Assembly (NCBI GenBank): GCA_964036045.1
Contig: OZ038382.1
Coordinates: 75,626,687 to 75,690,686 of the forward strand
Direction: 5' to 3'
DNA from: Eutreptiella sp. 'Long Island Sound 2002'
Taxonomy: Eukaryota > Euglenozoa > Euglenophyceae > Eutreptiales > Eutreptiaceae
DNA: 64,000 bases
Shown here: positions 41,749-53,510 of the stretch, piece after piece
How positions within the stretch are numbered: the stretch's first letter is position 1
Layout: each line of letters begins with the position of its first letter
Program-made: the position numbers and the translations under genes
Notes under the pieces: model-generated
Told to the model about the DNA's origin: nothing
What the model saw: only the letters and a program-made list of their open reading frames with translations
The model's database searches: none

Positions 41749-44700
41749 CCATTCTTCTTCGACGTTCGGCTGCACGTCCTGTACTTGTCCTTCGTCAACC
41801 CATTCTTCTCCTGCTTCGACGGCATTGACTCCTTTTCCAGTGCAACAACCTCCAAATGACTTTCCACCACAACCTTTCTTACCTCCTTGGCCCTTGTTGT
41901 TGGAAGTGTTGGAATTGGGGTTGGATTCGTTGGATCTGCCCTTGCCTCGACCTCCAGTATCCTTGTTGTTGCCGAAGGTCTTGTCCGCTGGCGTCTCCGT
42001 ATACAGGGGGTTGCCATTCACCTTGTAATCATCTTGATTCCCGGACTTTCCTTGTCCCTTTCCACCCTTTTCGCCAGATTTTCCACCAGATTTTCCACCA
42101 GCATCGGTCCATCTTGAGCCACTTGAATCTCCGCCTTGCTGCGAGTAATCTTTTGGTGTCCAGTCTCTGTTCTTTCCTTTGGACTGCCCTTTACCCTTTC
42201 CCCTTCCATGCTGGTCAGCATCTCGTGCTCCATCCTGCTGGGGATTTTTGGGAGAATTTCCCTTTCCATCCATTTTGGACTGAATTGTCTTGAGATCTGA
42301 GGGCGTCCACCTATGATCTGCGGTCGTGTGAGTCGCCGCTCGACCTTCCTTTCCAAGGGCAATGCACACGGAGCATGCCTTCTCACCAACGGCACTGACC
42401 TTGCCTCCGAAGCCTTGTGCATCCTGTGACTTCTGGCGTTCTAAGTTTGCATACTTTTCAAGTTGGTCCCAGATCTGCTCGACTCCATCCGAGAAGATCC
42501 ACGGTCGCACTCTCAAAACTGTTCCCTTACACTTCACTTTTCCATCCACCATGCTACAGAAAAACTCCGACTGTTCAGAATCATGGAAACCAACTCTCCA
42601 TCTGCCTTCACGAATAGTGATGTCTTTCAATCCAGTAGCACTGATAGAGTGTAGCAACTCACGAACTGCCATTTTTCCCGTAGTCTCCGGCAATCCTCGG
42701 ACTTCGACCCAGTTGCCCAGCACTTTTTGGTCTGTCTGAGAGTCCGTGATCTTCTGCTTGGTCTCCGGCGTGAGCTTGCTCAGAAGAATCTTCTTCATCT
42801 CGCCTTCAGAAAGGCCTTCTCCCGAGTTCTCCGCCTCCTGCACCAAAAACTCCCAATCTTGCCTTGCTATTTGGATCTCTTCAAGAAACAATTTCTTGAT
42901 CGCCCTGAAGTTCTCAACACGGTTCCTGTAATGATCTTCAGGAAGTCGAGAGCCTTTCTTTTTGAGACTTCGATACAGCTCTTCATAAGTCAGGGGATGT
43001 CCTTGATTCTGCCTTCCCACATAAAGATTATATGTACTTTCTCTGAGTTTGCCAGTCAAACAGTCCATCAACCCGAGAATCCAGAGTTCCTTGTCGAGCT
43101 TCTCCGTCTGCAGCCAAACCATGAACTGCCTCTCGAAGGACGCCCAGTAATTTGGGTGTCCTGACAACTTGGGCTGCTTCATCACGGATCCTTTGAGCCT
43201 CATGTGCAACAGATTGAGCAGGTGATTGAGGTTGAAACCTGTGGATGTGCCAACCGGATTGACGAAAACTGGGTTGACTGCGGCGCCTCCCATTGCCTGT
43301 GCTTGCGCAATTGCGGCCGCCAACAACGCCTGGTCCACAGTAGGCTGCACGAACGGCGTTGGTTGTGCTTGATGCAGCCTCATCTCCTTCAATTTCTTCT
43401 GCTTTTCCTTTGTTTTGGCCTCATTTTCCTTGTTTTCTTTGTCCTTCTTCTTCAAGGCCATTGATCTCTCCTTCACGGTGGTCCTTGCTTCTCCATCAAT
43501 ATCAGCAACAGTACCAACAGACAGTACAGACCTCTCCAACGAAGATTCTCCTCCTTCAGTACCCAGATTGAACCCAATAGGACTTGTAAATCCAGTAGGG
43601 GGGATACCAGAAATTCCAGTAAAAGCTGGATGTGAACCAGTAAAAGCTGGGGGTGCCGGAGAATGTGGAACGCCGTAAGGCGTGGATGCAGGTGCAGCTG
43701 AGGAGGTAGGTGCTGGGTGACTTGCCATTGTAGGCGCTGGTCCAGTGAGCCAAGTAGTGCTCAAATTTTGTACCAGATTGGTCAATCTTTCCAGCTTCTG
43801 CTCCATCTCCTTCCACTTGCTGTCATCATCCCTCTTTTTCTCCTTGGCGGCCTTCTTCAGCTCCTTCACCCTGCCTTCCAGCGACGAAATCTGGCGTCGA
43901 CAGGAGCAGTCCTTGGCACACTCGCCACAGGAAGGGCATCTCGTACCTTTTCCTTTGCTTCTTACTTCATCAACCCAGCTGTCAACACTGGAGTTGGAGT
44001 TGGGAAGCTTGGACAGTTGCTCCCTGGAGAGGTGAGAATGTGTCGAATCACACCTCATTTCGTCGACCTCTTCGTCGTTCCGACCCCAGGCGCCCGACAG
44101 ACCAGCGTGCTGACGCACATTCTGGCATCTTTCCTCGGCAATGATGGCCATCTGCACCATCACGGCAGCCTGATGACGAACTGGTCCATCAGTTCTTCCC
44201 AGTCCTCTTGTTCCTGCAATGTGGCGTCAAATCTCAACCGGCCGCTGTCCCTGATGAACTGGCACGACGCCCTGAACCAGTCCCTCAGGCGGCTTCGATA
44301 GCTCGCCTCCGCCAGCAGCCAATTCTGGCGGTTCAGGAACTCCTGATTCCAGATTTCCTGGATGTGGTTTTCCCAGTAATCACCACTAATTCCAGTATCA
44401 GACTGCTCTCCTTCGCTGCTGCTGTCTTCAAGATCAGGCAAAGCGTGAGAGCTGGAACCAGATTCACTCGAGGAGGGAGATTCTCGACCGGGTTTAAGGT
44501 TGGGTGCGGCGTTCACACAACAATCAGCACAAGTATGAACTCCAGGCCAATGCCTATGGCCACAGTAAGGACACTCAGAAGGGTGATCTTCGGTTCGCTG
44601 GGGAGATGCCACGAATGTAACCTCAGGGGGAACACGCAGTGACCCAGAACGAGTAATAGCCCCGCTAAAGTCCGATGATCTCAAGGTGTCCGTGGAGATT

Positions 44701-44915
44701 CCAGAAGCAGAGTCATGATTTCCTCTGCTACCATGTAACCGCTGCATAGTGGCGGATCTTTCTTGTAGTTGCAAAGCCTGTAGCCTTGATGCCCAAGGGG
44801 TGGTAACGCCCGACACTGCCCCTGATATCTCCGAACCCAACTGACCCTCTTCAGACCCATATCCAGCCTCGAGGAGCGACATATGCGAAGCACTTGTGAG
44901 CCCGTTGAACTCCAT
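41743..44915 (-). pseudogene. gag: G2b gag (one frameshift)
   Basis: ATG at 44915 in the 5' LTR; the frame runs to a stop at 44160 after MDQF and resumes in another frame to the TAG at 41743. Against G2a (TTCGACCACCAG) G2b has TTCGTCATCAG, a one-base loss near 44183. The second part (806 codons from 44163) has RCPSCGECAKDCSC, a coiled coil (SLEGRVKELKKAAKEKKRDD onward), a Pro/Ala linker, the capsid-like region (ASFERQFMVWLQTEKLDKEL; LMDCLTGKLRESTYN), a CSVC...H...H cluster and a Gly/Lys/Ser-rich tail. It would form the particle and bind RNA. Total length near 1050 residues is long for a gypsy Gag. Confidence 0.87.
44722..44733 (-). promoter_or_regulatory. G2b primer-binding site
   Basis: TGGTAGCAGAGG on the minus strand, abutting the 5' LTR; same tRNA match as G2a. 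Confidence 0.87.
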
Positions 44916-45215
44916 GGTGGAATATGAATAGTCAGAAAACCCGGTCTACAAAAATGGAGCAGACATAGAATCTCATTGTGCATCCATCGCACATAATGAC
45001 ACAACGTGAAATGATTCGAAATAATTTAAATAAATCCGATTGGGAAATCACGAAAGACAAATGCGACTCGACGGGCGCTCACAGGCGACATCTGGCGGCG
45101 AACGGAAAACATGAAAACAGAACGGAAAATTTACTGCACTAATGTACATCTGAGAATCATTGAAATTCTGATCACATTGATGTATAATCTGAGTGCTGTC
45201 ACTGCTGCCGTTACA
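44734..45215 (-). repeat. G2b 5' LTR
   Basis: 482 bp by my boundary count. It includes the Gag start codon in a strong context (CACCATGG). Confidence 0.93.
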
Positions 45216-45738
45216 GCAAGTTTGGCTTCGTAAGTCAGACGAGACCCTGAAGGACGACAACAAGTTGTTACCTTTGTGGAAAGGCCCATTCCAAGTCAAG
45301 AGTCAACTAAGTGAGACTACATTCAACATTGAAGTTTAACAGGGCAGACATCAAGAAGTACATCGGGACCGTTTGAAGGCCGAAGTACCCTGCCCCAAAG
45401 GAAGGTTCAAGCCGCTCTATTGGACTTCGAAGTACCTGAGCGACAGGAAGATGGTCACCAGCAGTTTCGAGTTGGAGAAGATCCTTGATTACAAGAAAAA
45501 TGCTCGAAACAAGTGGTACTTTCTGTGCAGATGGAAAGGATTCGGTCCAGAAGAAGACAAATGGGAGCCAGCTTCAAGCTTTATCCATGGGTATACGGAC
45601 AGTTTCATCAAGTTCCTGAAGAAGCACCCTGAGATTGACCGTGAGCTCTCGCTGATCAAGGATTGTGTCACCAAGGAAGACTTACAAGCACAAGAAGGAG
45701 CTCCAATCGTGGCAGAATACATTCGAGACAGGATCTGA
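45216..45738 (+). pseudogene. G2a pol, C-terminal part with chromodomain
   Basis: The G2a frame continues after the nested element: VWLRKSDETLKDD, then a GPF segment (WKGPFQVKSQ), FKPLYWTSKYLSDRKMVTSS, and the chromodomain (NKWYFLCRWKGFGPEEDKWE, SFIHGYTDSFIKFLKKHPE), ending TGA at 45736-45738. The equivalent of EIEPGRHQEV has a stop (GTTTAACAG near 45335). The C-terminus differs from G2b by a handful of residues. Confidence 0.85.
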
Positions 45739-47093
45739 TCAGAATTTAAATCGCCGAAACTTTCCAAAGGTTTACAGTCTACATATACCCTTGGCATTGA
45801 GACGAAACAGTCCTGGCGCATCGTCTATGTGGTTCGATGAACAGATGATGGGACATTCTGGGATCATCCTGGTCATTCTGTCCATCATTCTCATCATGGT
45901 CATCATGTGAATCATGTGCTTCATTGTAGATGATTCCCATCCGAAGCTCCGAAAGGCCTTTATCCTCAACCACGATGACACTCTCGTGTTTTGCTGTCGA
46001 CTGTGCCCCTCTACTCGCCTTGGGAAGGACTCGCTCGAGTTCGTGCTCATTTCAGAGATTCTGGCACATGACTAAGTCTGATGCAGTTCATGTGTTTGAC
46101 GGATCTGCTGAGAATGTTATTTCAATCAGCTCTTACATTGAGACTGTTGGTTTGTTTTCCAATCGACCGCTGTCAAAGGGCTTATAAGGACCAAGTGAAT
46201 ACGATGGTGTTCTTACTTGTGTCGACTCGCTGCTCATCTGTGCATTGTGTTGGAATCCCCCTCAGAATCAGCTCACATTTGGCAAATTCCTGGTACCAAG
46301 CATTGGATGCTTATATATTCTGGGACTACAATGAGTCAGTTACCCTTGGTGACTCGTACTGGATTCAACATGAAGCCCTGGAGACGATACTGACAGTGTG
46401 GTGTACACTCACTGGGTTTTCTTGGCTATCATTACTTTTACATGATTGGATTTCCATCATGGGAATCATCATCATCATGAGGATTTGACCTGGATTGGCT
46501 ATGAATGAGAACTGGATTTCCGTTCAGCACAACACACAGTATCTATCGACAATGAATGGGACCTATATTGGCTTGCTGCGAACTTCGCCGTCTTCAATCC
46601 GTGTGCGATTCACTGATTTTGGTCTCAATTCGGTCACATTTTATACCATAATCTGGCATAATCTGGCATAATCTGGCATCTGGTCTCATGACTGCAAACG
46701 AATCCGACCAGTTTCATCTATCTTGGACTCCATGAAGGGATACCCTATTTTTTGGACGCTCGACGACATGGCGACACTCGTTTTCTGTTTTCTGGCAGTG
46801 GGATGTCAGATCCTGATTTCACCATGGATCATGGATCTCTATCATGCGTGTACATTCTTCACTCAGACTTTCAATTTTCGAGTTTCAAGCTTGAACGAAG
46901 CTGTTTCTGTGTGCCCTAAGGTACCTACGCGTTTCATTCAAGTCGATGGCCATCGCGAAGCACAGATCTCAGCACAATTTTGCTCAATTCAGCTCAATTT
47001 CTTGCATTTTGTCATAGATTAGTCGGTTTTTGGTCACTTTTGCCGTTTCTTTCACTTCACTTGACCCAGTCTGACATACTAGCGTATGTTTTC
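45739..47093 (+). other. G2a 3' untranslated region
   Basis: About 1.35 kb, homologous to 36764-35430 of G2b. No conserved reading frame. Confidence 0.75.
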
Positions 47094-47103
47094 AGAGGGG
47101 GAG
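47094..47103 (+). promoter_or_regulatory. G2a polypurine tract
   Basis: AGAGGGGGAG directly before the 3' LTR. Confidence 0.85.
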
Positions 47104-47584
47104 TGTAACGGCAGCAGTGACAGCACTCAATTTATACATCAATGTGATCAGATTTTCAATGATTCTCAGATGTACATTAGTGCAGTAAATTTTCAGCTTG
47201 TTTTCATGTTTTCCGTTCGCCGCCAGATGTTGCCTGTGAGCGCGCGTCGAGTCGCATTTGTCTTTCGTGATTTCCCAATCGGATTTATTTAAATAATTTC
47301 GAATTATTTCACTTTGAGTCATTATGTGCGATGGATGCACAATGAGATTCTATGTCTGCTCCATTTTTGTAGACCGGGTTTTCTGACTATTCATATTCCA
47401 CCATGGAGTTCAACGGGCTCACAAGTGCTTCGCATATGTCGCTCCCAGAGGCTGGATATGGGTCTGAAGAAGGTCAGTTGGGTTCAGAGATATCAGGGGC
47501 AGTGTCGGGCGTTACGACCCCTGGGGCATCAAGGCTACAGGGTTCGCAATTACAAGAAAGATCCGCCACTATGCAGCGGTTACA
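47104..47584 (+). repeat. G2a 3' LTR
   Basis: 481 bp, TGTAAC...GTTACA; followed by the target duplication TGTGG and by GC-rich DNA that continues the block ending at 26956. Confidence 0.93.
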
Positions 47585-47689
47585 TGTGGGTGTCTCGCTG
47601 GGTCCGTGCTGTGGGGGCCTGGGCGTGCCGCTCGGGCTGGTGGGTCGGGTAGGCGTCCGTGGGGTTGCCCTCCCTACTTGGAAAGGAGC

Positions 47690-48009
47690 TTCTTGCAATA
47701 TGTCTAGTCAAAATCAAGCACTGACATGATGCATCCAGCAATTGTTAACAACTATAGTAAAACACGGGAGAACCTTTTTCATTAAAAAGGCACATTCATA
47801 CCTTCAAAGAACAAAGAGTTCGAACTCACTTTTCCTTTGAAGAAGCTCTCGGATCCGGGCCGCCAACTGTACAGACGCTCTTCAATAGCGTTACCGCAAA
47901 TGTAAAGGTAGAGTAAATAAAAATGGGCCGGACCGCATATTGTAAACGTAAATTAAAAAAATAATAACGGGGCCAAAAACTGGCGCTATTACTGTAAATC
48001 GCTTTGTAG
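47690..48009. other. Unassigned AT-rich spacer
   Basis: No gene, no clear repeat; begins where the GC-rich block stops at CCCTACTTGGAAAGG. Confidence 0.35.
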
Positions 48010-48522
48010 GCCCAGTATCCCCATCGCCTTAGTCATTTTCGCGCTGAGGCTTATACCCATGACACGAATCATGGCCCTCACTTTAGGGAGTTTGCACGCC
48101 CCATTGAGGGTGATTGGGAAAACAGCCTCAAGCAGTATGATGCACATAAGGCGGAAGAGAATTGCCATGAAGACGAGCGTAAGGAGAGGGTAGCGCAGTT
48201 GGATGCAACGATATTTGCCGCTCTGGATCGCTGTGGCTTGATGCCTAACCTCGCTGCTCAGAAGTCGATTGTAGATGTCTTGAAGGGTGCCATTAAAGCG
48301 AGCAAGGCCTCTTCGACAATTCAGTATGCAGTTTTGAGGCTAGGAGGGAACCGTGCTTCTTTGTTGGACCAAATTGAGGCCGTCCCAGAACCCTATGAAG
48401 CCCATAAACCTATCTTTTATGTACAAAGCTTGATTGGAATGCCCTTATTGAGGTGCCGTGTGGTGCTGTATGCTTCCCTCAATGCAAATTGCGGTCTAGG
48501 GTTGGGTTTTGCTGTTGTCTGA
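48010..48522 (+). CDS. Unrecognised open frame (exon or transposon remnant)
   Basis: The frame is open from just after TAG at 48007-48009 to TGA at 48520-48522, 170 codons, without an early ATG (first at 48241). The text is protein-like: HGPHFREFARPIEGDWENSL, a charged stretch (AHKAEENCHEDERKERVA), helical LDATIFAALDRCG, then SIVDVLKGAIKASKASSTIQ and VLRLGGNRASLLDQIEAVPE. TTTGTAG|GC before it could be a splice acceptor, making this an internal exon; it could equally be a fragment of a transposon Gag. Not recognised. The segment after about 48430 looks less coding-like. Confidence 0.35.
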   Translation, partial: AQYPHRLSHFRAEAYTHDTNHGPHFREFARPIEGDWENSLKQYDAHKAEENCHEDERKERVAQLDATIFAALDRCGLMPNLAAQKSIVDVLKGAIKASKASSTIQYAVLRLGGNRASLLDQIEAVPEPYEAHKPIFYVQSLIGMPLLRCRVVLYASLNANCGLGLGFAVV

Positions 48523-48539
48523 ACAAGTCCGGACAGGTA

Positions 48540-50251
48540 GGAGAAAGACGACCGCGGGGCCCGGGGGGGGGTCAAAAATGAACCGTAGATTTCCCGTACG
48601 CCACTTTGCCCTCTCAGTTCTGCGAATGTGGGCACCCTTCCTCCGTTGAACGGTGTACGTGAAATATACACGTAGCCCGAGTTATGAGCCGTTGGATTCG
48701 GCCTCCCTAGGCAGCGGCTGGGAAAGCCGGTGATAACGATGCGCAACGGGAGCTGTTGAGTCGGGCGGGGGGCTATAAACCTCTCTATTAGGGTCACGAA
48801 GTGCGGTAGGGTGTGGCCGTGGGCAGGCAGGTGCACCGGGTACACATCTTAAGCGGCCCTACATGCAGTGTCCGTACCACCAGGATGCGGAGAATCGTTA
48901 TTGCCAATGACTTGGCAGCTGAAGAAGGCTAGAAGGTTCACAGGCAGCACGGGGGACAGATATCCGCAACTGCTAAGAGTAGACATGGGGCGGTGTAGCC
49001 ATCGTAGCTCGTCAATGCCGGAGCAACACATCATTTAGCACAAAGGTGCCCTGTGGGGATTCAATTAATCTGGCGTGTGACGGGCAACAAAGGAGACACA
49101 GTAACTACGGTTCAAAGCAGGTTGACACGGTACGGATCTTCAAACCCAGGCTCTTGTCTCAACTCCAAGTATTCCCACATATACTACTAACTACTTGGAC
49201 GAAAGCTCTGAATGCGGCTCGCCGTGCGGCGGCGAGCAAGGCAATTGCGGGTGGCAAACAGCCAAGTTCGTACAAATCACCAGAGAGGATCTTCTGATAA
49301 ACCACGAATGTGAGGTCAAAGACCATAGGGGCTCCATGTCCACGAAGATGAAGTCCAAGATGTTGTATAGTGCGCGGAAGGCTTGCACACTATCCGCATT
49401 CACAAAGTGCAGCAGGTCACCAAAGTGTTAGTCAACGTAGGATTGGGACAGGACCTCACATAAGCAGGAGCTGCCATGTTTGCGGCAATCAACTAATAAT
49501 GCGGCAAGGGTCGTTAGGAGGTCCTCGTCGCTGCACGGCGCAAAGTCTGCAAGAGAAAAATCCAAGTCCGAATCGAGATAAGCACATGCAAAATCTGTCA
49601 CCGCCAAATCTAGCGGTGATGAGTGCAGTGGCTGCTTCCGGGTTAAGGTCGCGAATGCTATTGGCAGTACCGTCAGAGCCTCGGACGGGAGGACATCGCT
49701 TTACGAGCTCATGGAAGGTTCTGCGACGTGGAGACCAACAGCTGTTGAGATCTTTGTGAAGTATGAGAACGGTGAAGTGAAAAGGTTGGATACGGCACCT
49801 TGTGGGTCCAGGTCACCTTCAACGAGCGACACATTAGCAAGTTTGCGCTAATGGACTAGCTACGGCGATGTGGTACGTAGCCCGTATTTCCGAGGTATTT
49901 TGCAGAGAATACAATGACAGCAATGCAAAAGACTCCAAAAATGTATCCACTCATCCACGAGCACCAGAGTCTCGGGAACCAGGAGTAGATTTAGCAAAGA
50001 GCGGACAGCAAGGTTGTGGATGGGTGGCGCCAAAAAATTCATGACTTATCGCTTCTTCCTACAATGAAGCCTTTTTGCGGGACATCTCAGCTACAAGAAA
50101 ATGCACACGCAAAAAAAAATACACACTCACAAAGTTGTGCCCCCCCCCCCCCCGGACACGGAAGATGTCACGAAATGTGAAACCACCCGACTTTTGCTTA
50201 ACCAACGGTCATTTTGCTTTGTAATGGGTTAAAAACAACAAATCACGTACC
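48540..50251. other. Gene-poor stretch before G1b
   Basis: No supported gene. Frames such as 49046-49297 and 49370-49759 are short and lack motifs. A homopolymer of about 14-15 C at 50139-50153 is a likely assembly weak point. Confidence 0.4.
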
Positions 50252-50256
50252 CCCGA

Positions 50257-50966
50257 AGAAAGATGTCCTTGAATTATGCCCTAGGTCTTTTGATGTATTC
50301 CTGCAGGTTTTGTAGTTGAAAACCCAAACCAAAGCAGCAAGTAGAGCAAGAACAGGATATGGATCGAATCAATGATTGGTTTTGGAATCCAGTGTAACAC
50401 AGAAGGGCTGCAGATAGACAAAGCAGGTATATACACATAGATTCAATCACAAATGGACAATACAAAAGATTTTATATGAAAAATTGGTCTGACTCTTGCC
50501 TCAGAGATTGCATTAGGCACTTCATGTGCACTCTTTTGGGTGAAATGGTGCTGGTTACGAATGTGGGGCATAGATGTCAGGACCACACAGAAAATGACTT
50601 GGCCACGCAACTGAATTCAGAAACAGTTACAAAGTAGGACCACAATAAGTGGTAGAAACAATTGAGTATAGGGGTCTTGGGGCGGGAGACCACTAGGCTT
50701 AACCTCCAAGGCCTAAAGCATGAAATGCCTGTTTTATTTCGGTATATCCTCCATGAAGGAAGGTACCTCCGCTCAGTTGAGTGGTAGGGGTGAACTTCAT
50801 GGGGGGCTTGGGTCACAACCCTAGTTACTTTGAGAAAGTGTACTTTAGGCAACAAAAGAGAGATAAAAACACTTAAGTTTGTCTTAGCATCAACAAAAGG
50901 GTTTTAAGGGGGGCTTGGCCTGGATCAAGCCCTCCAAGAAAGACATGGCAGTGACTTTTTCTTACT
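50257..50966 (-). repeat. G1b 3' LTR
   Basis: About 710 bp. Differences from the 5' LTR are few (for example AACGGG/AACAGG near 50348, GGGGTGGG/GGGGCGGG near 50681, TTTTTACTTTC/GTTTTATTTC near 50731). Confidence 0.9.
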
Positions 50967-50975
50967 CCCCCCTGG
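50967..50975 (-). promoter_or_regulatory. G1b polypurine tract
   Basis: CCAGGGGGG on the minus strand, directly before the 3' LTR start AGTAAG. Confidence 0.65.
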
Positions 50976-53510
50976 AGTACTAGTTAGCTAACCTAGTAGG
51001 ACCAAGGAAAAAGGCTCAAATATTCCCAAAATTACCTCAGAAAATGCATTAAACTTACCAAAAACATCCTCATCACTTCATAGAAGCCTATCACACTGTA
51101 GGTACCCTTGAAAAACAGTGTAATGTACCGTGAATGATGTCCCTTCGAAGGGGCATTCCTCAAAAGTCGCCGGCGTGCGACGAAAACGTTTGGAAAAAGT
51201 TTGGGGGCAGTGGGGTTTGAACCCAGGACTCCCTCCCTAGAGCACATATGCTTGCCCACTAGGGTACAGTCGACCGCTCCGATGCGGACGGCTATCGCTG
51301 TATAAACAGCGTTTTAGTATACGTCCTGACCAAGGGCCAGGGCGGAGCAATACTCCCAATGGACGACACAAACCTCCAGGAGCTGGAAAAAATAGAAAAT
51401 GTAACCAGCACGGAGTGATTCCTGCGGTTTAGCGGAAGGGGTTGCGATTCAGCAAGTGAAATCGTTAAAAATCGACGAAACCACACGGGAAATCGTCATT
51501 TTTACACATAACTCAAAGTCGCAGACAAACGCAAAAGAAGCCGACTCCAAGAAAAGGGTTGCGCAAGTGTAAACGGCTTTCGTAAGAGAAGGTATGAGCC
51601 GTAGTTTTTAGAGTTTTAAAGGAAATTTTTGCACAGCTGCATCAAAATTTTTATAAACTTCAGAGTCAAGTATTCAAATTCAGCCCACACCACAGAGCAG
51701 GTCAACAACCCATCTCTCAGGTATTTCAGTGTCACCTCACACTCACGCATTGCGTTCGTGTTGGTTGTTTCGTTAAAACGTTAGGGTTGTCAACGCTGTG
51801 CTCGTTGGGGGGTCGGGTGTACCTCTCTCGTGCTCTGCACAGGTAAAAACAGGAATGAAAGGTATGCGATGGGAATGAAGCGCGCAGCGCGCACGTAGGG
51901 TTAGAATATGCGCTGTGCTCGCGATGCATGTGCCTAATCGAGGCATTCACACGCTGTGACGCTTTCCCTGACCCCAAATTCACCTTTGTTTTCTTCTTCA
52001 CAGGTAAGTAAAGAAAGCGTTTGTTCGTGTGTGGCCATGGCGTTAAAGTAGGGTTGCTTAAAACGCTTAGGCTTGTTTTGTGTTCGTTTGAATTCGGCAT
52101 TCACACGATGCATGGTGAGTAAGGTAGGTTAGCCCCGGAGGAGCTCACCTCCTGGTTCGTCAGTGGTTCAGCCTCCCTTCCCTGCGTGCACATGATGCAT
52201 TAAAGGGTAGGCCACGCGAATTGCGCACGGCAAACCTTGTTAGGTTACCCAGAGGCTCCTCGGTACGTTCTTTAAGAGAACCTGAGGAGTCTCTTAAAGC
52301 TTGCTTGCTTGACAGGGGAGCTGATCCGTCAGCGTGTTTGCGGACGATGTATTTTAGGTCACACTGAGAAGGGTATGATACCTGGAGTGTGGCTTGGTTC
52401 CTCCGCCGCAAACACCCCTTCATTTGCCTCTGTTGTACAGGTGGGAGAGGTTAAGGGTGATTGGTGCACGCAGCAGCTGCCTTCGGCGGCTATCCATTTT
52501 TCTGCCCCAGCAAAACAGGGTCGCTGATCACAAATCAAATGACTGTGCCTCAGCCAGGACTGGCGAGGGCAGTTCGACTTCAACGACATCTGCGCTGTGC
52601 ACGCAACGAGAGCACCCCTTCCCTCCAAGCCCTAGCAGGGGAAACGCGTTGTGGCGTCCCCTGTCAGGCCACAGTTGCTTAGCAGCGCTGTGTTCTATTG
52701 TCTTCTTCACAGGAGGGCCATTAGGGCCCGAGACTACCTCGACAGCAGCCCCAAGTAGCGTGTGTAGGGGTTAGGGTCAGCAGGCCTGGCAGGAGTGGAG
52801 TGCAAGTGATGAGTGCTCACCCTGCCTTCGAAGGCCGGTGCTGGCGTTAGTGAGTGTAGTGTAGTGGTGTCTCCTGTCCCGCGTGCTTTTCCTCGTGGGC
52901 GGGGGAGTGCGTTAGCTTTTGGCCTGTAGCAAAAGTGGGCGTTTTGTATGCCCTTAGCACACTTGGCCACCCCTCCCCTCTAGTAGGTAGGGCTTTTGCC
53001 GTCCTACCCCAAGGATAGGCGCCAGCACAGAAATTGGGCGCCATAGGAGTGGTAATAGTACCTGATTAGGACCTTCGGTCCGATGTCAGCGAAGCCCGGT
53101 CTCCGGGAGCCACGCTGGGGAGAGAAGTGAGACACATACAGACATACGTAGCACACTTAGGGGTATGGTAAACCCTGTAAGGAAGGGTAGAACCCCATGG
53201 GTCTGGACCAGTCAGGGGTCCTAACTGTGGGCTCGCTTGTCCTCAAGGAGGGAAGACACACCTTGCCTCATAACACCTTGCTTGTCATTCCCCCCTGGTG
53301 TAGTAAGCCACCGTTCTTCGTTGGCTCTCCAAGGTCATTACATTAGGGCAGTACCCATGCAACACATGGTCAACAAGGCACACACTCGCTGGGTGGCCGC
53401 AATCATGATAAGCGGCCAGCTGGCTCACGCTGGAAACCATAGGCATGGGTCTGCAGGGCACAGACAGGGTCAGTGCAGTGCTCAGTAAGCAGTAGACTGA
53501 CACAGGGAGA
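50976..53510 (-). other. G1b long 3' untranslated region
   Basis: 2.5 kb between pol and the polypurine tract. Part of it (about 53060-52150) aligns with the G1a 3' UTR. No frame is preserved between copies. It also holds a tRNA-like segment (51202-51280). Confidence 0.7.
51202..51280 (-). repeat. tRNA-like segment (SINE head) in the G1b 3' UTR
   Basis: On the minus strand: an A-box-like GTACCCTAGTGGGC (51267-51254), a GCATATGTGC hairpin-like middle and a perfect B-box GGGTTCAAACCCC (51224-51212). The spacing suits a tRNA, but I cannot fold a full cloverleaf, so it is likely a SINE head or tRNA pseudogene. Confidence 0.5.

Larger units (their letters stand above)
34934..45220 (-). mobile_element. 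G2b: nearly intact Ty3/gypsy chromodomain retrotransposon (34939-45215) nested in G2a
   Basis: LTRs at 34939-35419 (3') and 44734-45215 (5') on the minus strand, flanked by the duplication GCAAG (34934-34938 and 45216-45220). The G2a integrase text reads straight across when the element is removed (GKGQQ then VWLRKSDETLKDD). Length is 10,277 bp. Primer site and polypurine tract are both present. Only two clear lesions: a 1-base deletion in gag near 44183 and a 1-base insertion in pol near 40833. LTRs differ at about 20-24 positions by eye, and the 3' LTR begins TGTCAC instead of TGTAAC. Confidence 0.94.
26952..47589 (+). mobile_element. G2a: Ty3/gypsy chromodomain retrotransposon (26957-47584), split by G2b
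   Basis: LTRs at 26957-27437 and 47104-47584 (481 bp each, TGTAAC...GTTACA ends) are flanked by the 5-bp duplication TGTGG (26952-26956, 47585-47589). An initiator-Met primer site follows the 5' LTR and a polypurine tract precedes the 3' LTR. Subtracting the nested G2b and its duplication leaves about 10.35 kb. By eye the two LTRs differ at roughly 17-20 positions (about 4%). Gag and pol carry several frameshifts and a 48-bp insertion, so the copy is inactive. It lies in the GC-rich composite repeat. Confidence 0.93.
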
